This document shows, one piece after another, positions 12,964-25,368 of a stretch of 64,000 bases of DNA; positions within the stretch are counted from its first letter, which is position 1; each line of letters starts with the position of its first letter. The notes below the pieces were generated by a model. That model searched no databases. It was not told the DNA's origin and saw only the letters and a list, made by a program, of their open reading frames with translations. This stretch comes from Casuarina equisetifolia (Eukaryota; Streptophyta; Magnoliopsida; Fagales; Casuarinaceae). Made by a program: the position numbers and the translations under genes. The stretch lies in the NCBI GenBank assembly GCA_028551475.1, contig CM052358.1, positions 6,822,501 through 6,886,500 on the forward strand. The letters are read 5' to 3'.

Positions 12964-14790
12964 ATGGATTGCTCTGTCTGCACATCAATGCCGCTTATTC
13001 TAAGGCCTCCGAGGAACACAATATGCGGCGCTTGCTACGAGGGAGCGAGGAGCATAATCAACCTGATAAACAAACTTGAAAGTGAGAAAGAAAGTGGTAC
13101 TCTACCAATTTCGTGTAAGGCAAGCTCTACTTTCGCATCTCTTCTCGTTGCTTCATTCGTTTGCTTGTACATTGGACGATTGTCTTTCTCGTTATCCTGG
13201 TTGTTACGGTTTGATGGAAAGAACTTCTCTGCAAAAACGTTGTTAGCAGTCGGGCCATTCGGACTGGTTTGATCAAGTATGGTCGGATTTTATGGCGAAA
13301 ATCATCCATCTAAGCTGCATGTTATGGACTATTTTCTTTCTATGTCGTATTAAATGGAAAAAAAAAACACTAAGAAACAATAAGCTCTTTAGGAATCTAA
13401 GGAGGAAGGAAAAACAAAGCTTCGAGAGGAACAGTTATGCTTGGGGGTTGTGAGCTCAATATTATTTCGGGCTGCAGATTTTCCTTCAAAAAGCCTGAAA
13501 CAAAGTTGATGGCCCAGACACATTTTCAGATTTTTTTTGGCTTAATTTCTAGATTAATCGCCTCAATTACGTACAAGATTAATTTCACTATCATTTTGTG
13601 CAAACAAACGTGGACTGCTCATGAAACTACTCGTTCGTTGATTAGAAAAGTGCTTCATTGATGTTGCAATAGTTGTGGTTTTTGTGGGATTACCGAACCA
13701 CGAGGCATATGAAAATATGTCAAAGATGATATGATTTTTTTTCTTTTTTCTTTTTCTGCTCTTCTGTTTTACAGCGTAGAGAACGAAAAAATTTGTGTAA
13801 ATATGGGGAAAACCGTATTCTTTTTCTATTTTATGCTTATGGTTGTGATACCTCTTTCTTGCTTCCTTTTAGACGCTTGTAGATGCTTCGCGTTGGGTGT
13901 CCGATAGGAAGGATATTGAAAATTTAATGCATGACAAAGTAAGCTTTCTTAGGGCTGGTTTCTTTGCTGCACTTAAAGATCAAATTCACACCGATATACC
14001 GCTCAAGCCAGGGAATGATGGACTCTCCATGCCTGCACATAGAGCTTTGCTGGTATATCTCTCTCTGTCTCTTCCTCTCTCGTCCCATAGCATATTTCAA
14101 AATGTCTGTGTTGAAATTCAAGCTTTATAAGTAATACAATAGAAAATGTCGTATAGTCAAACTATAGTCTACAATAACATCTTATCCACTTAAACAACTA
14201 GCTTTGATATTATGTTAAAATATCATTTTGTGTCTTCCCAATGTAGAAGGAAGTCTCTTTTATAACATTCTCTCTCATCCAAATATATGTTGTCATCAAT
14301 GTGGGAGCACTTGGTTGGCACCAAATTAGGTTGCAGTTAATTTTGATATCATTTGTCATAAGGTTTGAGTTCTATCTCAAAATGTCAACCCATAAAAAGA
14401 GTGGTCAATTTTACTTATATGGCTAATGTAATAAGAAATCCCTTCCATGACATTGGCCCTCTTTGCCTAACAGGCCGTAGGTTTAATATCCATTTTCCCC
14501 GCCCTTTTGGCTTTGACAAAAAATAATAATAATAATAATAAAATAAAATCATTTTGTGAGTTGGAATATAATTTATTTGTATATAAAAGATGTTATAATA
14601 AGTTATAAACAATGTGAAACATTCCAAAACTATGTTAAGACCTTCAATAGTTGGGCAGGCATACTCGTGTTACTGATCATTTTATTTTACATGTGATGTT
14701 ACGGGCAGCAAAATCAAAGATTTTCAAAAACCTGTTAGATTCAAATGTATGCAAAGCAGCACCAACGGACGCGATAACACTACCCGAGAT
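12964..14790 (+). pseudogene. BTB/POZ protein with Cys-rich N terminus, truncated
   Basis: Exon 1 (12,964-13,119) encodes MDCSVCTSMPLILRPPRNT followed by ICGACYEGARSIINLINK, a zinc-binding-like CxxC...CxxC leader typical of a small plant BTB family (Arabidopsis At3g56230 type, from memory). Exon 2 (13,873-14,052) encodes DRKDIENLMHDKVSFLRAGF and ends in PLKPGNDGLSMPAHRALL, the start of the BTB fold. Exon 3 (from about 14,705) continues KSKIFKNLLDSN and DAITLPE, then similarity stops near 14,790. Exons 1 and 2 join in phase if the first intron uses a GC donor (AAG|GCAAGC). The exon 3 acceptor seems destroyed (ACGGGCAGCA) and the second half of the BTB and C-terminal region is absent, so it is called a pseudogene. 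Such proteins normally act as Cullin-3 adaptors (family knowledge). Confidence 0.7.
14425..14545. repeat. Possible old SINE-like element with (AAT)n tail
   Basis: A segment with CCCTCTTTGCC, GTAGGTTTAATATCC (a degenerate box-B look-alike) and a following CCCGCCCTTTTGGCTTTGAC ends in (AAT)n. The order recalls the clear SINE at 48,585-48,703. No convincing target-site duplication was found, so this is a weak call. Confidence 0.25.
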
Positions 14791-15880
14791 CGTTAATTTT
14801 TCAAACAAATGGGCCAGACTTGGATTGGGCCGGCTGCACTTATTTTAAAAACTTGGGCCGGATTTTTTTTTTTTTCTTTCTGGATTGCATTTAAATACAT
14901 GGATACATTAAAAGAATGGGGAAGTAAAGTATTCTACACAACACAGCGTCTAGTACTAAAAGAATTATTATTATTTATCAAAGGTACACCTATTATTTTT
15001 CATCATTAATTAAAAAAAAAATCATTCAAGTAAATCAGCAAACCATGAACCCCTCTTGGCTATGGCGCTCTTGATTGATCCGGCAATCTCGATTGGAATT
15101 CCACGTGTCCACTTATGAGTATAGTATTGGGCTGGTCCAAATGGGTTGGCCTATACGTGTATGTTTTGGCTGGCCCAATCAGGTCGACTTCTTATTCAAA
15201 CAACCCAATTGGGCCTCAATTATCATACAACACTACAATAAATCATGATCAGTTCGTTAGAAAGGTCGACCAGCAGTCCTAATGGGTTGAAGACCGACAT
15301 GTGGGCCCCGCTGCTTGCCCAAAAAGCCTTGCTGCAACGTCTCATGCGGACTGCCTAGTTCTTTCCCCTGCATGCAATGATCACATTAGATCGCTAAATA
15401 CAAAAACCCTTGACGTGACGGCTACGCTACAGGGAATATGACTACCACGTGTAGTAACCCCGTAGATCGAGCATTTATACGAAATCCGATTGTTGGTCAA
15501 CAATTATTCTATTTAACAATAAGTAAATGCATAAATAAACACACATTTTATAAGATAATATGTTCATTTTGTTCTTTGAGATTAGAAAATTCGTATTTTT
15601 AAGATTTACTTCTTAAACTTTAGATTTTTTATTTCATCTGCTTTAAATGTTATAAATCTCATTTTCAACAATAACGTCTACAATTTTCAAATAATCTGGC
15701 ACAGCCGGCACTCCGCAATTTCTTTCCATTGAGTCGCAGAGAAATTCTTTGGTAATAGAAACATTTCACTGGACGAAAAGCATTTTTTCCACCACGTCCA
15801 GAATTTTAAATAACGGACAGATACCTATCCGCGTATCTGAGTGCACAGATACAATGTGACTTGGACCACAGACAATAACC
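14791..15880. other. Intergenic stretch
   Basis: No gene recognised. A T-run at 14,863-14,876 and A-rich tracts occur, and the phrase TTGGGC/GGCCCAA recurs (14,822; 15,128; 15,205), resembling the TGGGCC/GGCCCA site II motif common in plant promoters, which may relate to the gene downstream. Confidence 0.35.
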
Positions 15881-15889
15881 GAAACCAGT

Positions 15890-16160
15890 TTTCATATTTT
15901 TTTCTCTCTCCACAAACTCTGGTACGCCTCTAGTACAAAATTCCTTCTTTCTCCTTCTCCTTCTCCTTCTCCTTTCACGCTGGTGCGTTTTCTTTTCTAC
16001 TCCACCCCGTCGGCATTCTTGCGCATCTGCAAGGACATCTTTGAGGAAGCGGCCGCTTTCTTTTGGTTAATCTGATGGCTACGAAAGGCCCTGTGAAGTC
16101 TTGAAGAGGATCTAAGGCGCTTCTTAAATGGATTCTCTTTGATATTCTTCCTCTTCTCAG
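15890..16160 (+). promoter_or_regulatory. Probable 5'UTR exon of the DUF295 gene
   Basis: A CT-rich leader with (TTCTCC)n-like repeats at 15,943-15,977 leads to a GC-richer stretch ending in CTCTTCTCAG|GTAAGC at 16,160, a strong plant donor. The region contains only very short upstream ORFs (MATKGPVKS and MDSL, each closed by a stop). The next good acceptor facing an ORF on this strand is CATCTCAG at 20,110, which would give a 3.95 kb leader intron. The link to the DUF295 gene is an inference from position and strand. Confidence 0.45.
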
Positions 16161-17959
16161 GTAAGCTGGATACTGCTTATTGTCTTTTTATCTTTGTTTT
16201 TCTCCCTGTGGTACTTCATATGCGTTGGTGCATGAGTTCCGCATTTGACAATGCATGACTAGCTTACAACTCAAGATTATGTGGTATTTTGTGGTAGATG
16301 ATAGTGTTGGCTTGTTTAACCTAAATACTTTTGGCATCTCATTTTGAAACCGGATTTCTGTTTGTTGTCTTAGATCTTGTACTGTGACGGATATATCTTC
16401 CACGCCGAACTTATAATTGCCAATGAGAGCTAAATCTTGGGTAGCGATGAGAATTTGTACGTGTAAATCGTGACCGGAAATAAGTTGGACAAGGAAACAG
16501 CCGATTTGCACATTCTCTCGATACTTTTTTTTTTTTTTTTTCCCTGACAACTTTAGTATTTATCTCAATTCCTCACATTGTTTTATTTTTAATATTTACG
16601 TACCTAGTTTATGGTCCTTTTAAAGATGTAACTGAGAAGATTTTTCTCCCTTAGTGCCTTCCTTAAGTTAGATCAGGTGGTTAGTGTTTTCCCGCATACT
16701 TTTAGGGATTAGGCGATGTTATCTTTAGTGTGGAACATAGTTTTGCTTAGTCAACATCTTACAAATATTTCTGAAAGGCATGAGTGAATATCTGATTTGA
16801 AGGCATGGGGGTCTGAAAGCAGTGACGTATTTGAGTGTTTCTATAGTTGGTTGAGATTAGAGGTCCAAGAGTAATTTGTTAGGACCTGTCAATTGGAGAC
16901 CGAAAATTTTCATGCATTCTTCATTCTCGGATTTTCCAAGCTCATGGACCAGTCCAACTGGCTGTTTCAGCAACTCAAGATGACTGATATATTAATCATC
17001 CTTTTGTCTCTTTTTATATGTATTTGGTCAAAGTGCATAGCATGCAGATAATTAAAGCCCTGTAGGCTGTGGTAGATGCTGATCATCTGAGACATGTGCA
17101 ATGTGCTACATTATTTTGTATGTGTCAATGAATTTGGTAAAAGAAGAGTTGCTTTCTGTAGGAAGTACAAGGATTGAGGAGCTCAAAAAAATGGCTGAGT
17201 TCTTTCAGTTTATTGTGTAGGCATGGATTTTGACAGATTGGGAAAGTGGAATATAATTTTTTTTCCTTCTATGTTAGGTATGAAAATTTTTTTGTGTGGT
17301 TTTTTGTTTGGAAGTTTCTGATAGGTTAGGTTTTATTTTATTTATTTCTTCCATTGTGTCTAGTCACATTGTTCAGTCAGGTTGAATTTTCATCAATATG
17401 CATGTTTTTTGGAGGATTAGGCTTGAAGTTGGTTTTATCTTTTGATTTGGGTTTTGTATTTCTCACATGATTTTATGCTGAAAAATGGAATTAAGTTTTT
17501 ATTTTTATTTTTTTTGGTTCTGGTAAAGAAGTTAGGCCTGATCAGGCTCAAGAGAGTGGAGTATCACGGCCAAACTGTGGGGTTTCATTGTTTTCTATCT
17601 GTCTGAGAGAAGTAGATATCGATCTGGCTGAAGGGAAATAGCAAAAGAAAGAAAGGATAAGCAGTAAATATGAAAGCCTTTTTTTGTCTTTTTACCAAAA
17701 GCTTGATGTTAACCCTAGCCATCCTCCATGAAATGGAAGCCAAAGACAAAAAACTGCCTACAAATGAATTACTGCAGCAGTAAGAGTAGCCTGCTGTAAG
17801 AGTCAGTGGCGTGAACAATAGTCTCCATGTGAATGATAACAGTTTGCCCTTGCTATAAAAACTTTTCTTCTTTTTGGCCATCAAAAAAGAATCCTAACTA
17901 GTGAAAGACTTAAGAGTAGAACTGGCCCAACATACTTTAGGAGCAATTTTTTTTTTTTA

Positions 17960-18345
17960 ATCTTTATTGATCAATAGCTTTAGCTTCGACTTCTGTATTT
18001 GGATTCTTTTTTTCAGATATGCGCCATAGGTGATAACTAGAAAAGATAGAATTTATGAAGAGTTTGAAGTTATCAAGATGGTGGTCTTTTCATGGTGAAG
18101 TAATTCTAGAAATGATGGGCAGAACTCCTTTCATTTTCATTTCGTACATTATTGGTCCGTAGCTTTAGCTTTGACTTCCGCATTGGTATTCTTTTTTTAG
18201 ATATGCCTTATAGGTGATAACTAGAAAAGATGGAATTTATGATTGAATTTTTCATTATGGTGGTCTTTTCATGGTGAATTAGTTATAGAAATGGTGCGCA
18301 GAACTCCTTCTTTCATTTTCTTTTCATACATTGTAGGTCCTTCTC
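17960..18345. repeat. Tandem duplication of about 185 bases inside the presumed leader intron
   Basis: Two diverged head-to-tail copies (about 17,975-18,155 and 18,160-18,345) share TAGCTTTAGCTT, AGGTGATAACTAGAAAAGAT, GGTGGTCTTTTCATGGTGAA and GCAGAACTCCTT in the same order. A separate 50-base phrase beginning GACAATGTTTTGCTTTCCC occurs at 19,215 and again at 19,746. Both are non-coding. Confidence 0.7.
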
Positions 18346-20117
18346 TTCATCTCATGCTGAAGTAATGTGCTACTTAGCTGGTGGGCTAAGATAGAAAACT
18401 TTAGGTTGAATTTCAACACGAAATATATTTTGGATTTTGGAAGTGACAGATGTGGAATACATTTATGCTGGAGTCTTTGTGATTCCACAATATTGTTAAA
18501 GGCACTTATTAAGTAGATTGAAATTTTATGATAAATTATTAGTTGTTAGGCACCAAGGACTAAGGTGGTTTCTGGGGAAGACTGAACCATTTCAGATTTG
18601 CTCATTCTAAGTAAAGATTGGGTTTTAAACAAATATCCTACAGCAAAATGGAATTTGGAGACTTTTGTTGTGGAGAAGAATTTGTTACCGTTTCCTTATA
18701 AGTTCTGAATCAAGGCTTATTATGGTATTGAATTGCTGACGGTGTAGTGACATTTTATGGTACTCAATATATAGATTGAGATGCTAGATTTATTAACCCT
18801 TTTTCTATGACCATGTATATTCTATATGGAGTGTTAAAGCCAGTTTTGAGGGAGAGATATGCGGAGAAAGGGAATGAGAGGATTATTCCTTGACCTCTCT
18901 TCCACCTTCTATGTTGTTTACTTTTTTACAGGAAAAAAGACCAGTATACCACCACGTGTACTAATTGCAGTTAAGACCTTCAACATTTCTCTTTAGGTTG
19001 GAGCATGTAGATAAGTTTAGCTAGGAACAAACAAACAAACTCGAGGACTTTGTAAACGAATTTGTAGGTTTATCTTAGTATTCCTTGTATCAGGTTGTTG
19101 CGCTTATAGCATTATAACAGAGGCTGATTAATCTTGACCAGAATTATATAGGTACAATAACTACATCCCTTTTGATTGATAACGACAAATCTCCAGAGAA
19201 CTATAATAAAACATGACAATGTTTTGCTTTCCCATTATCCTTCAAATTTACATCAATAGCTGGTTTTTTTCCCTGGTCAGTTTTAATCTTACCAACATCT
19301 GTTTCAGGTTGGGATTGGTACTACTTTCTTTAAGACTTCCTAGCTTCTGCCATTTTTATTTATTTATTATTCTGGGGGTTTTTTTATCTTGTTCATGATA
19401 GGTATGCTTTTTTCAGTTTGTTGTGTTTTTATGCTTCGAAGATACGAAGGAAGTTTGCATCTTTTCTCGTCCCACGATCTTTAAATTGTAAGCTGACATC
19501 ATTGTTCAAAGATTTAATCCCTATGAGTGATATTGACTTAGGTTAAAGCCACGCATGCTGCAAATTCTCTGGGGATGCAGTTACTCAGTTCGATAGATTA
19601 TCCATGGTGGAGGATGTACTACAAAACCTTGGTCGTAGCTTTTAATGGTTAAGGGGGAGGGAGGTGCATGAAGGTTAGGAGGGAGTAGGTTAGGAGAGGT
19701 TCCTCAATGCTGTCAACTAAGATCACGTCATGTTTGTTAGGAGGGACAATGTTTTGCTTTCCCATTATCCTTCAAATTTACGTCAATAGCTGGTCCAAGA
19801 TCAGTGGAATGTGATTTTTCATTTTTTTTTTCCTTGTTTTGTACGTCTGATGTAGCCTAACAGTGAATGAATTACTCACTTCCTTTGTTTACTTAGATCT
19901 TCAAAAGTTCGGTATTTGCAAATCTCAGGTATCCTTTGGTTATTTTCCAACAACCACGAGAAAATCATCATCAATATCATTGTTATTGTTATTTTTCAGA
20001 TTAGTGATATAGACAGATTTAAATGGAAGTTTTTACTCGGATTAGTGAGTTTTTCTGTGCTCTCAGTTGAAAATGTCATCTAATTCTGCATTGTATTTTA
20101 CCCATCTCAGAGGAAAA

Positions 20118-21538
20118 ATGTGGAAGTGCCGACGATGTGGGAGCCAATGTCCTTATTTGTTTTTCGAACAAAATCCAATAATATGGAGCCACGAGTCATT
20201 ATGTACACACCCGGTATGTTGCTGTTAGGCCCACAATTTTCCTAAATTAATTTTAGTACTCTAATTTATTATTTTAACATGCCACAGCCGACAGCAGACC
20301 CTGAAACTGAACTGGGCCTAGCACTAGATGCGCTTCATCTCCCAGGCCCAGACCCAAATCAGTGTCTTGTGATCACTGATAAGAGGCAAAGACGGAAGCA
20401 TCTGTTTAGTGTCTCAGATAATCGTGTCGTTAGGCACATATTAGAGAGACAAATATGCCCTTTCGGCCATGGATGGACAGCGATAGAAGGTACAGCTCCA
20501 AATCTGCGTCCAGCTCCAAATTTATGCCCTTGGCTTATAATCACTGATTTCATCAAGAATAACGGGCATATACTGCAAACAGGGAAGCAATACCTGTTTA
20601 ACATCGCACAGAATCGTGTGGTTGTTGACAGACTGGATAGACAGATTTTACCTTGTGGCCATGGATGGACAGCCGCAGTTAATTGGGTTGGGTATACTTT
20701 TATATGGAATCTTATTTCTAACAAAAGAGTTGGACTTCCCTGTATGACAGAGGGGACTTTTGACTGCTGCATCTTAACATCACCTCTGGAGAATGCAACA
20801 TCCCAAATCTTGTTCTTTCTCTTCTCTGAAGAGAAATTCCTCTATTGCAAGCCAGGTGATCGTATGTGCAAAGAACATAAATTTCAATTGGTTGGTGCAT
20901 TGAGAATAGTGGCAGCAACATTGGTTGTAGAAACCGTTCATTGTCTTACAATTGATAACCGTACTTTGTTTACATTACAAGTATCGGATGCGGGAGTCCA
21001 ACTATTAAGACAGATATCCCTAGAACTACCTTGGCCAAAGCCACCGGGTGCATGCTTTTGTGATGATTTTCTCGTTGAGTCAGGCGAACTTTTCTTGGTT
21101 AAAAAACTGTATCGTTCTGGTTTGGAGTTTATTAGATTCATAGTTCTGAAGAGGAATTCTATTGAAAGGCGGTGGGCGGAGGTGAACAGCATTGGAGCAC
21201 AAACCATGTTTTTATGTCATCACCGTGGCGTATCTTGTGTGGCCAAAGGAAGAGGAATTAAACGAGATTCAATTTACTTCACCATGGAGAAGGGTGATTG
21301 TCTTTACGTATATGATTTGAGAGAAGCAACTATATCCTCCTCTTTAATTCCTTTTGCAAGTAAATATTCAAGACTACAGTGGATGATGGTCGATTCTGAA
21401 GAGAGCTGGTCCCCTACAGGCTGGGGCCCCAAACGCATCAGAACGCCCCGCAACATGCCAGCGGCCCAGCACATTCAGGCAGCCCAGCCCCCCATGCAGC
21501 CCAGGCTAGACCCAGGTCCCTCAAGCGGCCCAGGCTAG
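20118..21538 (+). CDS. DUF295 (KIB-type beta-propeller) domain protein
   Basis: An uninterrupted frame from ATG 20,279 gives 419 aa. The middle and C-terminal part (QILFFLFSEEKFLYCKPGD, FLVESGELFLVKK, RGIKRDSIYFTMEKGDCLYV, then YDL) is typical of plant DUF295 proteins, which usually follow an F-box; no F-box is seen here. The N-terminal 135 residues contain two related segments, each ending in a GHGWTA motif (about residues 29-68 and 84-133), an internal duplication. An upstream exon is likely: ATG 20,118 to 20,213 encodes MWKCRRCGSQCPYLFFEQN and on to THP, and splicing a 74-base AT-rich intron (GTATGT...CCACAG, 20,214-20,287) joins it in phase to PTADPE, giving 448 aa. That start adds a CxxCxxxxC motif. 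The end of the coding region runs into a 29-base repeat. DUF295 proteins are a large, fast-evolving plant family; the cellular role here is unknown. Confidence 0.75.
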
Positions 21539-21591
21539 AACCAGGTCCCTCAAGCGGCCCAGGCTAGACCCAGGTCCCTCAGGCGGCCCAG
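21500..21591. repeat. 29-base tandem repeat, about 3.2 copies, across the DUF295 stop codon
   Basis: The phrase CCAGGCTAGACCCAGGTCCC starts at 21,501, 21,530 and 21,559, giving a period of 29 with one or two mismatches. Since 29 is not a multiple of three, each unit is read in a different frame, and the TAG in the second unit is the stop codon of the DUF295 protein. The Pro/Gln-rich C terminus is encoded by and just before the repeat. Confidence 0.85.
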
Positions 21592-21849
21592 AAACAGTTT
21601 CAAATTTCTCTGTGCTTTAATAATACCATGCTTTACCTTAGAAAAATTACCAAACAGTTTTAGCATCGGTTCTAGTCGTTCTATAGTTAAAATTTCCCAC
21701 ATACTTTAGAAATATTTTCACTTTTCTATAGTTTCAATTGATACTATGTTCTTACTAGTATTTCTACTTTCTCCCGCCTACATTTTGATTGGAATATCAT
21801 AAATTGACACTGTTTTCATAAAATTCTCCCTTCAGAACACTAACGCCAA

Positions 21850-22948
21850 ACATGTGTCGATGAACACTGCACAAATTAAACAAATGAGCAATTAGGACAT
21901 CAATTTCTAACCGAAAGAACAGAAGACTACCAGGTCACTAAGTTCAAGAAGAGAAGTTCGATCTGGTTTATGCAACAAAGACGCGTAACCTCAGATTCGA
22001 TGATTCAATAAAACCTTCAAACTAAGCCCAAAAATCCATCGAGTAGGAATCAGAGGATCATCACTTATTCAATCAATGATATATAAACATCCAACGAAAG
22101 ATTGGTCCTTAAATTCAATTAAAAAATAAAATATATATTTAAAAAAAAAAAAGAATAAAAGACAATTGAATTTATAATACCTAAGTACTGAATATTAAAT
22201 ATGAACCATAGTTATAATTGTTTGTCCTCTATTAAATATATTCCGTACCTTCCAGAGGTGAACCATCCGTACAAGATGACAGAACCAATTTCTGTAGTAT
22301 CTATAGAATCATTTATAAGAAGTCAAACACTCATATTCCAAAAATACAAAACCAAAGAAATTCAAAGTACATTTTTTTTACCAGATATGCAACAAAGATG
22401 CACTCATTTAGAACTAAGTATGCAACAAAAATAGAAATTTAAACAAATGAGGGGACCTTATAAATTTCTGCGCTATCCAATTCACAACATCATTAAAAAT
22501 AGACAATGAAGAGACATTTCAACGCACATAACAGAAGACGACCAAAGCACTAAGGCCGAGAAGGGAAGGGCAGGCCTGCCCCCCTTTTCGGTTTGATCTG
22601 GTTCATGCATCAGAGATGCATTCAATTCACCAAATATGGAACAAACGTGAACACTTTTAGGACTAACATGCAACAAATAAAAATAAAAAATTTAAAATAA
22701 AAAAGCAACGTTTTTAAGTTCCTACCCTACCAAAATTCACAAGATCGTTAAAACTAGACATCTTAAAAAATCAAGACTACCATGCATATTTATAGTTCTT
22801 TTCTTTTATACATACGCTTGTCACATTTCACATCAGAAACGAAAGCCCATAGAAATGGGAAAAGGAAAAAAGAAGAAAAGTTAACAAACAAGAATTCAAG
22901 TAATAAATTCCTAATTATCAAAATGAAACAAAAGCAAAAAAATAAAAT

Positions 22949-22988
<40 letters not shown>

Positions 22989-24910
22989 CTAGGATCGTGA
23001 CTTATAAATATTGAAATCAGAAAGCAGAAAAACAAACCAAATTTCAAAGCACTAACGCCAAAAACTATTAAGTTGCTTCCTCAAAAATTTAAGTAACATA
23101 CACGTTGAATAGAACCAAAATGAGTGGGGATCAAAAAAGAAATAAAGCCATCAAAAAGGAGTCGGAACCATAAAAAAATAAGAAAGTAGGTAGCACATGT
23201 TTTGCAGAACTAAAAACGGGTACGATTAATAGAGAACGTCCCAAGAACGTAATAAAAAAAAATTAAGTAACACATGTTGAATAAAACCAAAACAACTAGA
23301 ACAAAAAGAAATGAAAAAAATGCTTCGCAAAACCAAAAAGAAATGGAAATGAAAAAAATAAAGAACGTGTCAACAACATAACAGAAAATTAACATATGTT
23401 CTATAGAACCAAAAAGAGATGGGATTAAAAAAGAAATTAAAATAATAAAAAATAGTATAATTTATGTGTAACAGAACCAAAAAGGGAAAGCATCAAAAAA
23501 GAATTTAAGAATAAGGTAGGAGCCAAAAAATAGAAAAGATTTTACAAATCAAAAAAGATGTGAGCAAAGTTTTAAACAAAAAAAAAAATTCCAGCTTATC
23601 AGCTAAAAATAGATTAGCTCAAAGAAAAGAGTACAAGGTTAGAAGCACATAAATAATTACGTGGGAGCACATAAAGAAAAAATCAAGTATCCTAAAGAGT
23701 TGACAGAACAAAACAGAGATGGAAGCAAAAATAAAAGAAAAACTGAGATAGGAGCCACAGAAAAATTGAACAAAAGACATTCGACCAGAGTAAAACATAT
23801 ATATATAACAAACGGGTGTGAAAAAAAAAAGAGACAAAATAATTAAAAGTAAAGAATTAACAGAGCAAACAAAAATAGGAACATAGACATTAAACACATT
23901 AGAAAAGAGATGGAATACTGACCAAAAAAAAAAGAGTAACGAAATCGCAGATTTAGTGCATCCAACTCAAATGTTTGTCCCATCGAACAGTCAGACTGAG
24001 GGTTGTCCCATCCAGCAGGCAGACTTGAGGACAGGATGAAGGTTAAACAGATCAAACAAATAGATGAGATCGAACGAAAATAAAAATAAAGAACATACAG
24101 ATTTAAACTGATCAGATCAAAAAAGAGCTGCGAGCCGAAAACAAAAAAATAAGGAACGTACATCGCATGTTAAGGTATAATTCTTCGGAATTTTTGCTAT
24201 CGGCAAGGTGAAAAAGGAGAGAGAGGTCCGTATATGATCTGGGTGCTCCGTCCAACGAGCCGACCTAGAGGCCACGATGTAAACGAAGAAAGCGATATAA
24301 GGAGCGAGGGACGGACAGAGAGAGGACCCACGTTTAAGGTGTTAAACGCAGAGACCGAAAGCGTAGAACTGAAACAACCGTAAGACTCTCTGACACCAAT
24401 TTAGTGTCGGTAAGGGTATATTGGACATTCAGCGTTGGTGTGAGATGTCGTGATTATTATCAAATTATCAAGAGTATTTCTTAAAAAAATAAAAAATAAA
24501 AAGCAACGAACTCAACAAAGGTTAAAAAAGGATAGCGCTTCGTTCATAAGTGATAGAAACCCAAAACTAAAAGTTTTTTAAAAAAAAACTGGGTAGATCC
24601 TCGCAAGCAATATAACAGATGAAAAATGACTTGGGGGCCTAAAATTAAAGTAAGAAAAAAAAAGAATACCGATTTAACAGATCAGAAGAGAGATGGGAGT
24701 AAAAAAATTATAAAAAAAATGATAGATTTAACGACTCAAAAGACAGATGGATGAGGAAAAAAAGAAACAAAATAGAAATGAATAGATTTAACAAGTAAAA
24801 AAAGATGGGAGTCAAATAATAATAGTAAGGAAAGTATAGACTTACGATCAGAAAATCAACTCCGCAACCAATAAAACTCAAAAACTATAAATTTTACCAG
24901 ATCTAATGTT
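21850..24910. repeat. Purine-rich, AT-rich degenerate repeat region
   Basis: No gene recognised on either strand. The phrase AACAGAACCAAAAAGAGATGGG followed by an ATCAAAAAAGAAAT-like stretch recurs in decayed form many times (for example 23,113, 23,283, 23,404, 23,472, 23,703, 24,681, 24,734, 24,802). A longer unit with ACAGAAGAC..ACCA..CACTAAG and GATCTGGTT(T/C)ATGCA appears at about 21,917-21,975 and 22,530-22,607. The strongest minus-strand ORFs are pyrimidine-tract artefacts. A perfect 14-base palindrome GGGCAGGCCTGCCC lies at 22,568-22,581. Confidence 0.5.
22951..22984. repeat. (TA)n microsatellite
   Basis: About 17 TA units in a row. Both overlapping ORFs (22,782-22,985 plus and 22,790-23,047 minus) are products of this low-complexity tract and are not genes. 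Confidence 0.95.
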
Positions 24911-25250
24911 TAAGTATATTCCTTCAGAAGACCGGCCATCGAACATGGAGAGGAGGGTATAGCAAGAACGTATGTGGCAAGAAGGTAGAAGAGAGAGGGA
25001 TCTGGTCAAACGGGGAGGACACGATTAAGGTTAAACGGAGAGAGCGAAATATAAGAAAGGAGATGATACCTGACAAGAAAAGAGATGTGAGAGAGAGGGA
25101 GAGAGAGATAAAAATAGGCTTGCGGCTATCAAGGGCACGAGGGTAGGTTTCCCCCAGAAAGGCAAATCGGAATCTAAAGCACCCGAAAGTCGGGGGTATG
25201 ATGGAGCGATAAGTGCGTAAATGCGCGCGCAAAGTAGGCCTCATTTAGAA
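24911..25250. other. Purine-rich segment related to 24,175-24,390
   Basis: The order CCTTCAGAAG, CGAACATGGAGAGG, GAGAGAGGGATCTGG, ACACGATTAAGGTTAAACGGA and AGAGCGAAATATAAG parallels 24,175-24,390, so the two look like an old duplication. Read on the minus strand it resembles a CT-rich leader, but the 106-residue ORF there is low complexity and no domain was recognised. Confidence 0.35.
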
Positions 25251-25368
25251 GGCCCAGATCTTTCCTTCTCCAGTACAACAAGTTGCGTCTCTTTAGAATC
25301 AAAGTTGGATTAGGGTTTGCAGCTTCCCTCGATATTTATGTATAGTTTAATATCAACATCGCCGCCTT

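Noticed and set aside
20359..20772. 137-codon minus-strand ORF
   Set aside because: It is the shadow of the DUF295 frame; the duplicated plus-strand module produces the repeated HPWP motif on the other strand.
22782..23047. ORFs across the TA microsatellite
   Set aside because: Low-complexity translation (IYIYIY); no gene.
24924..25244. 106-codon minus-strand ORF
   Set aside because: Ser/Leu-rich translation of a CT tract with no domain; its sister segment at 24.2 kb does not keep the frame.
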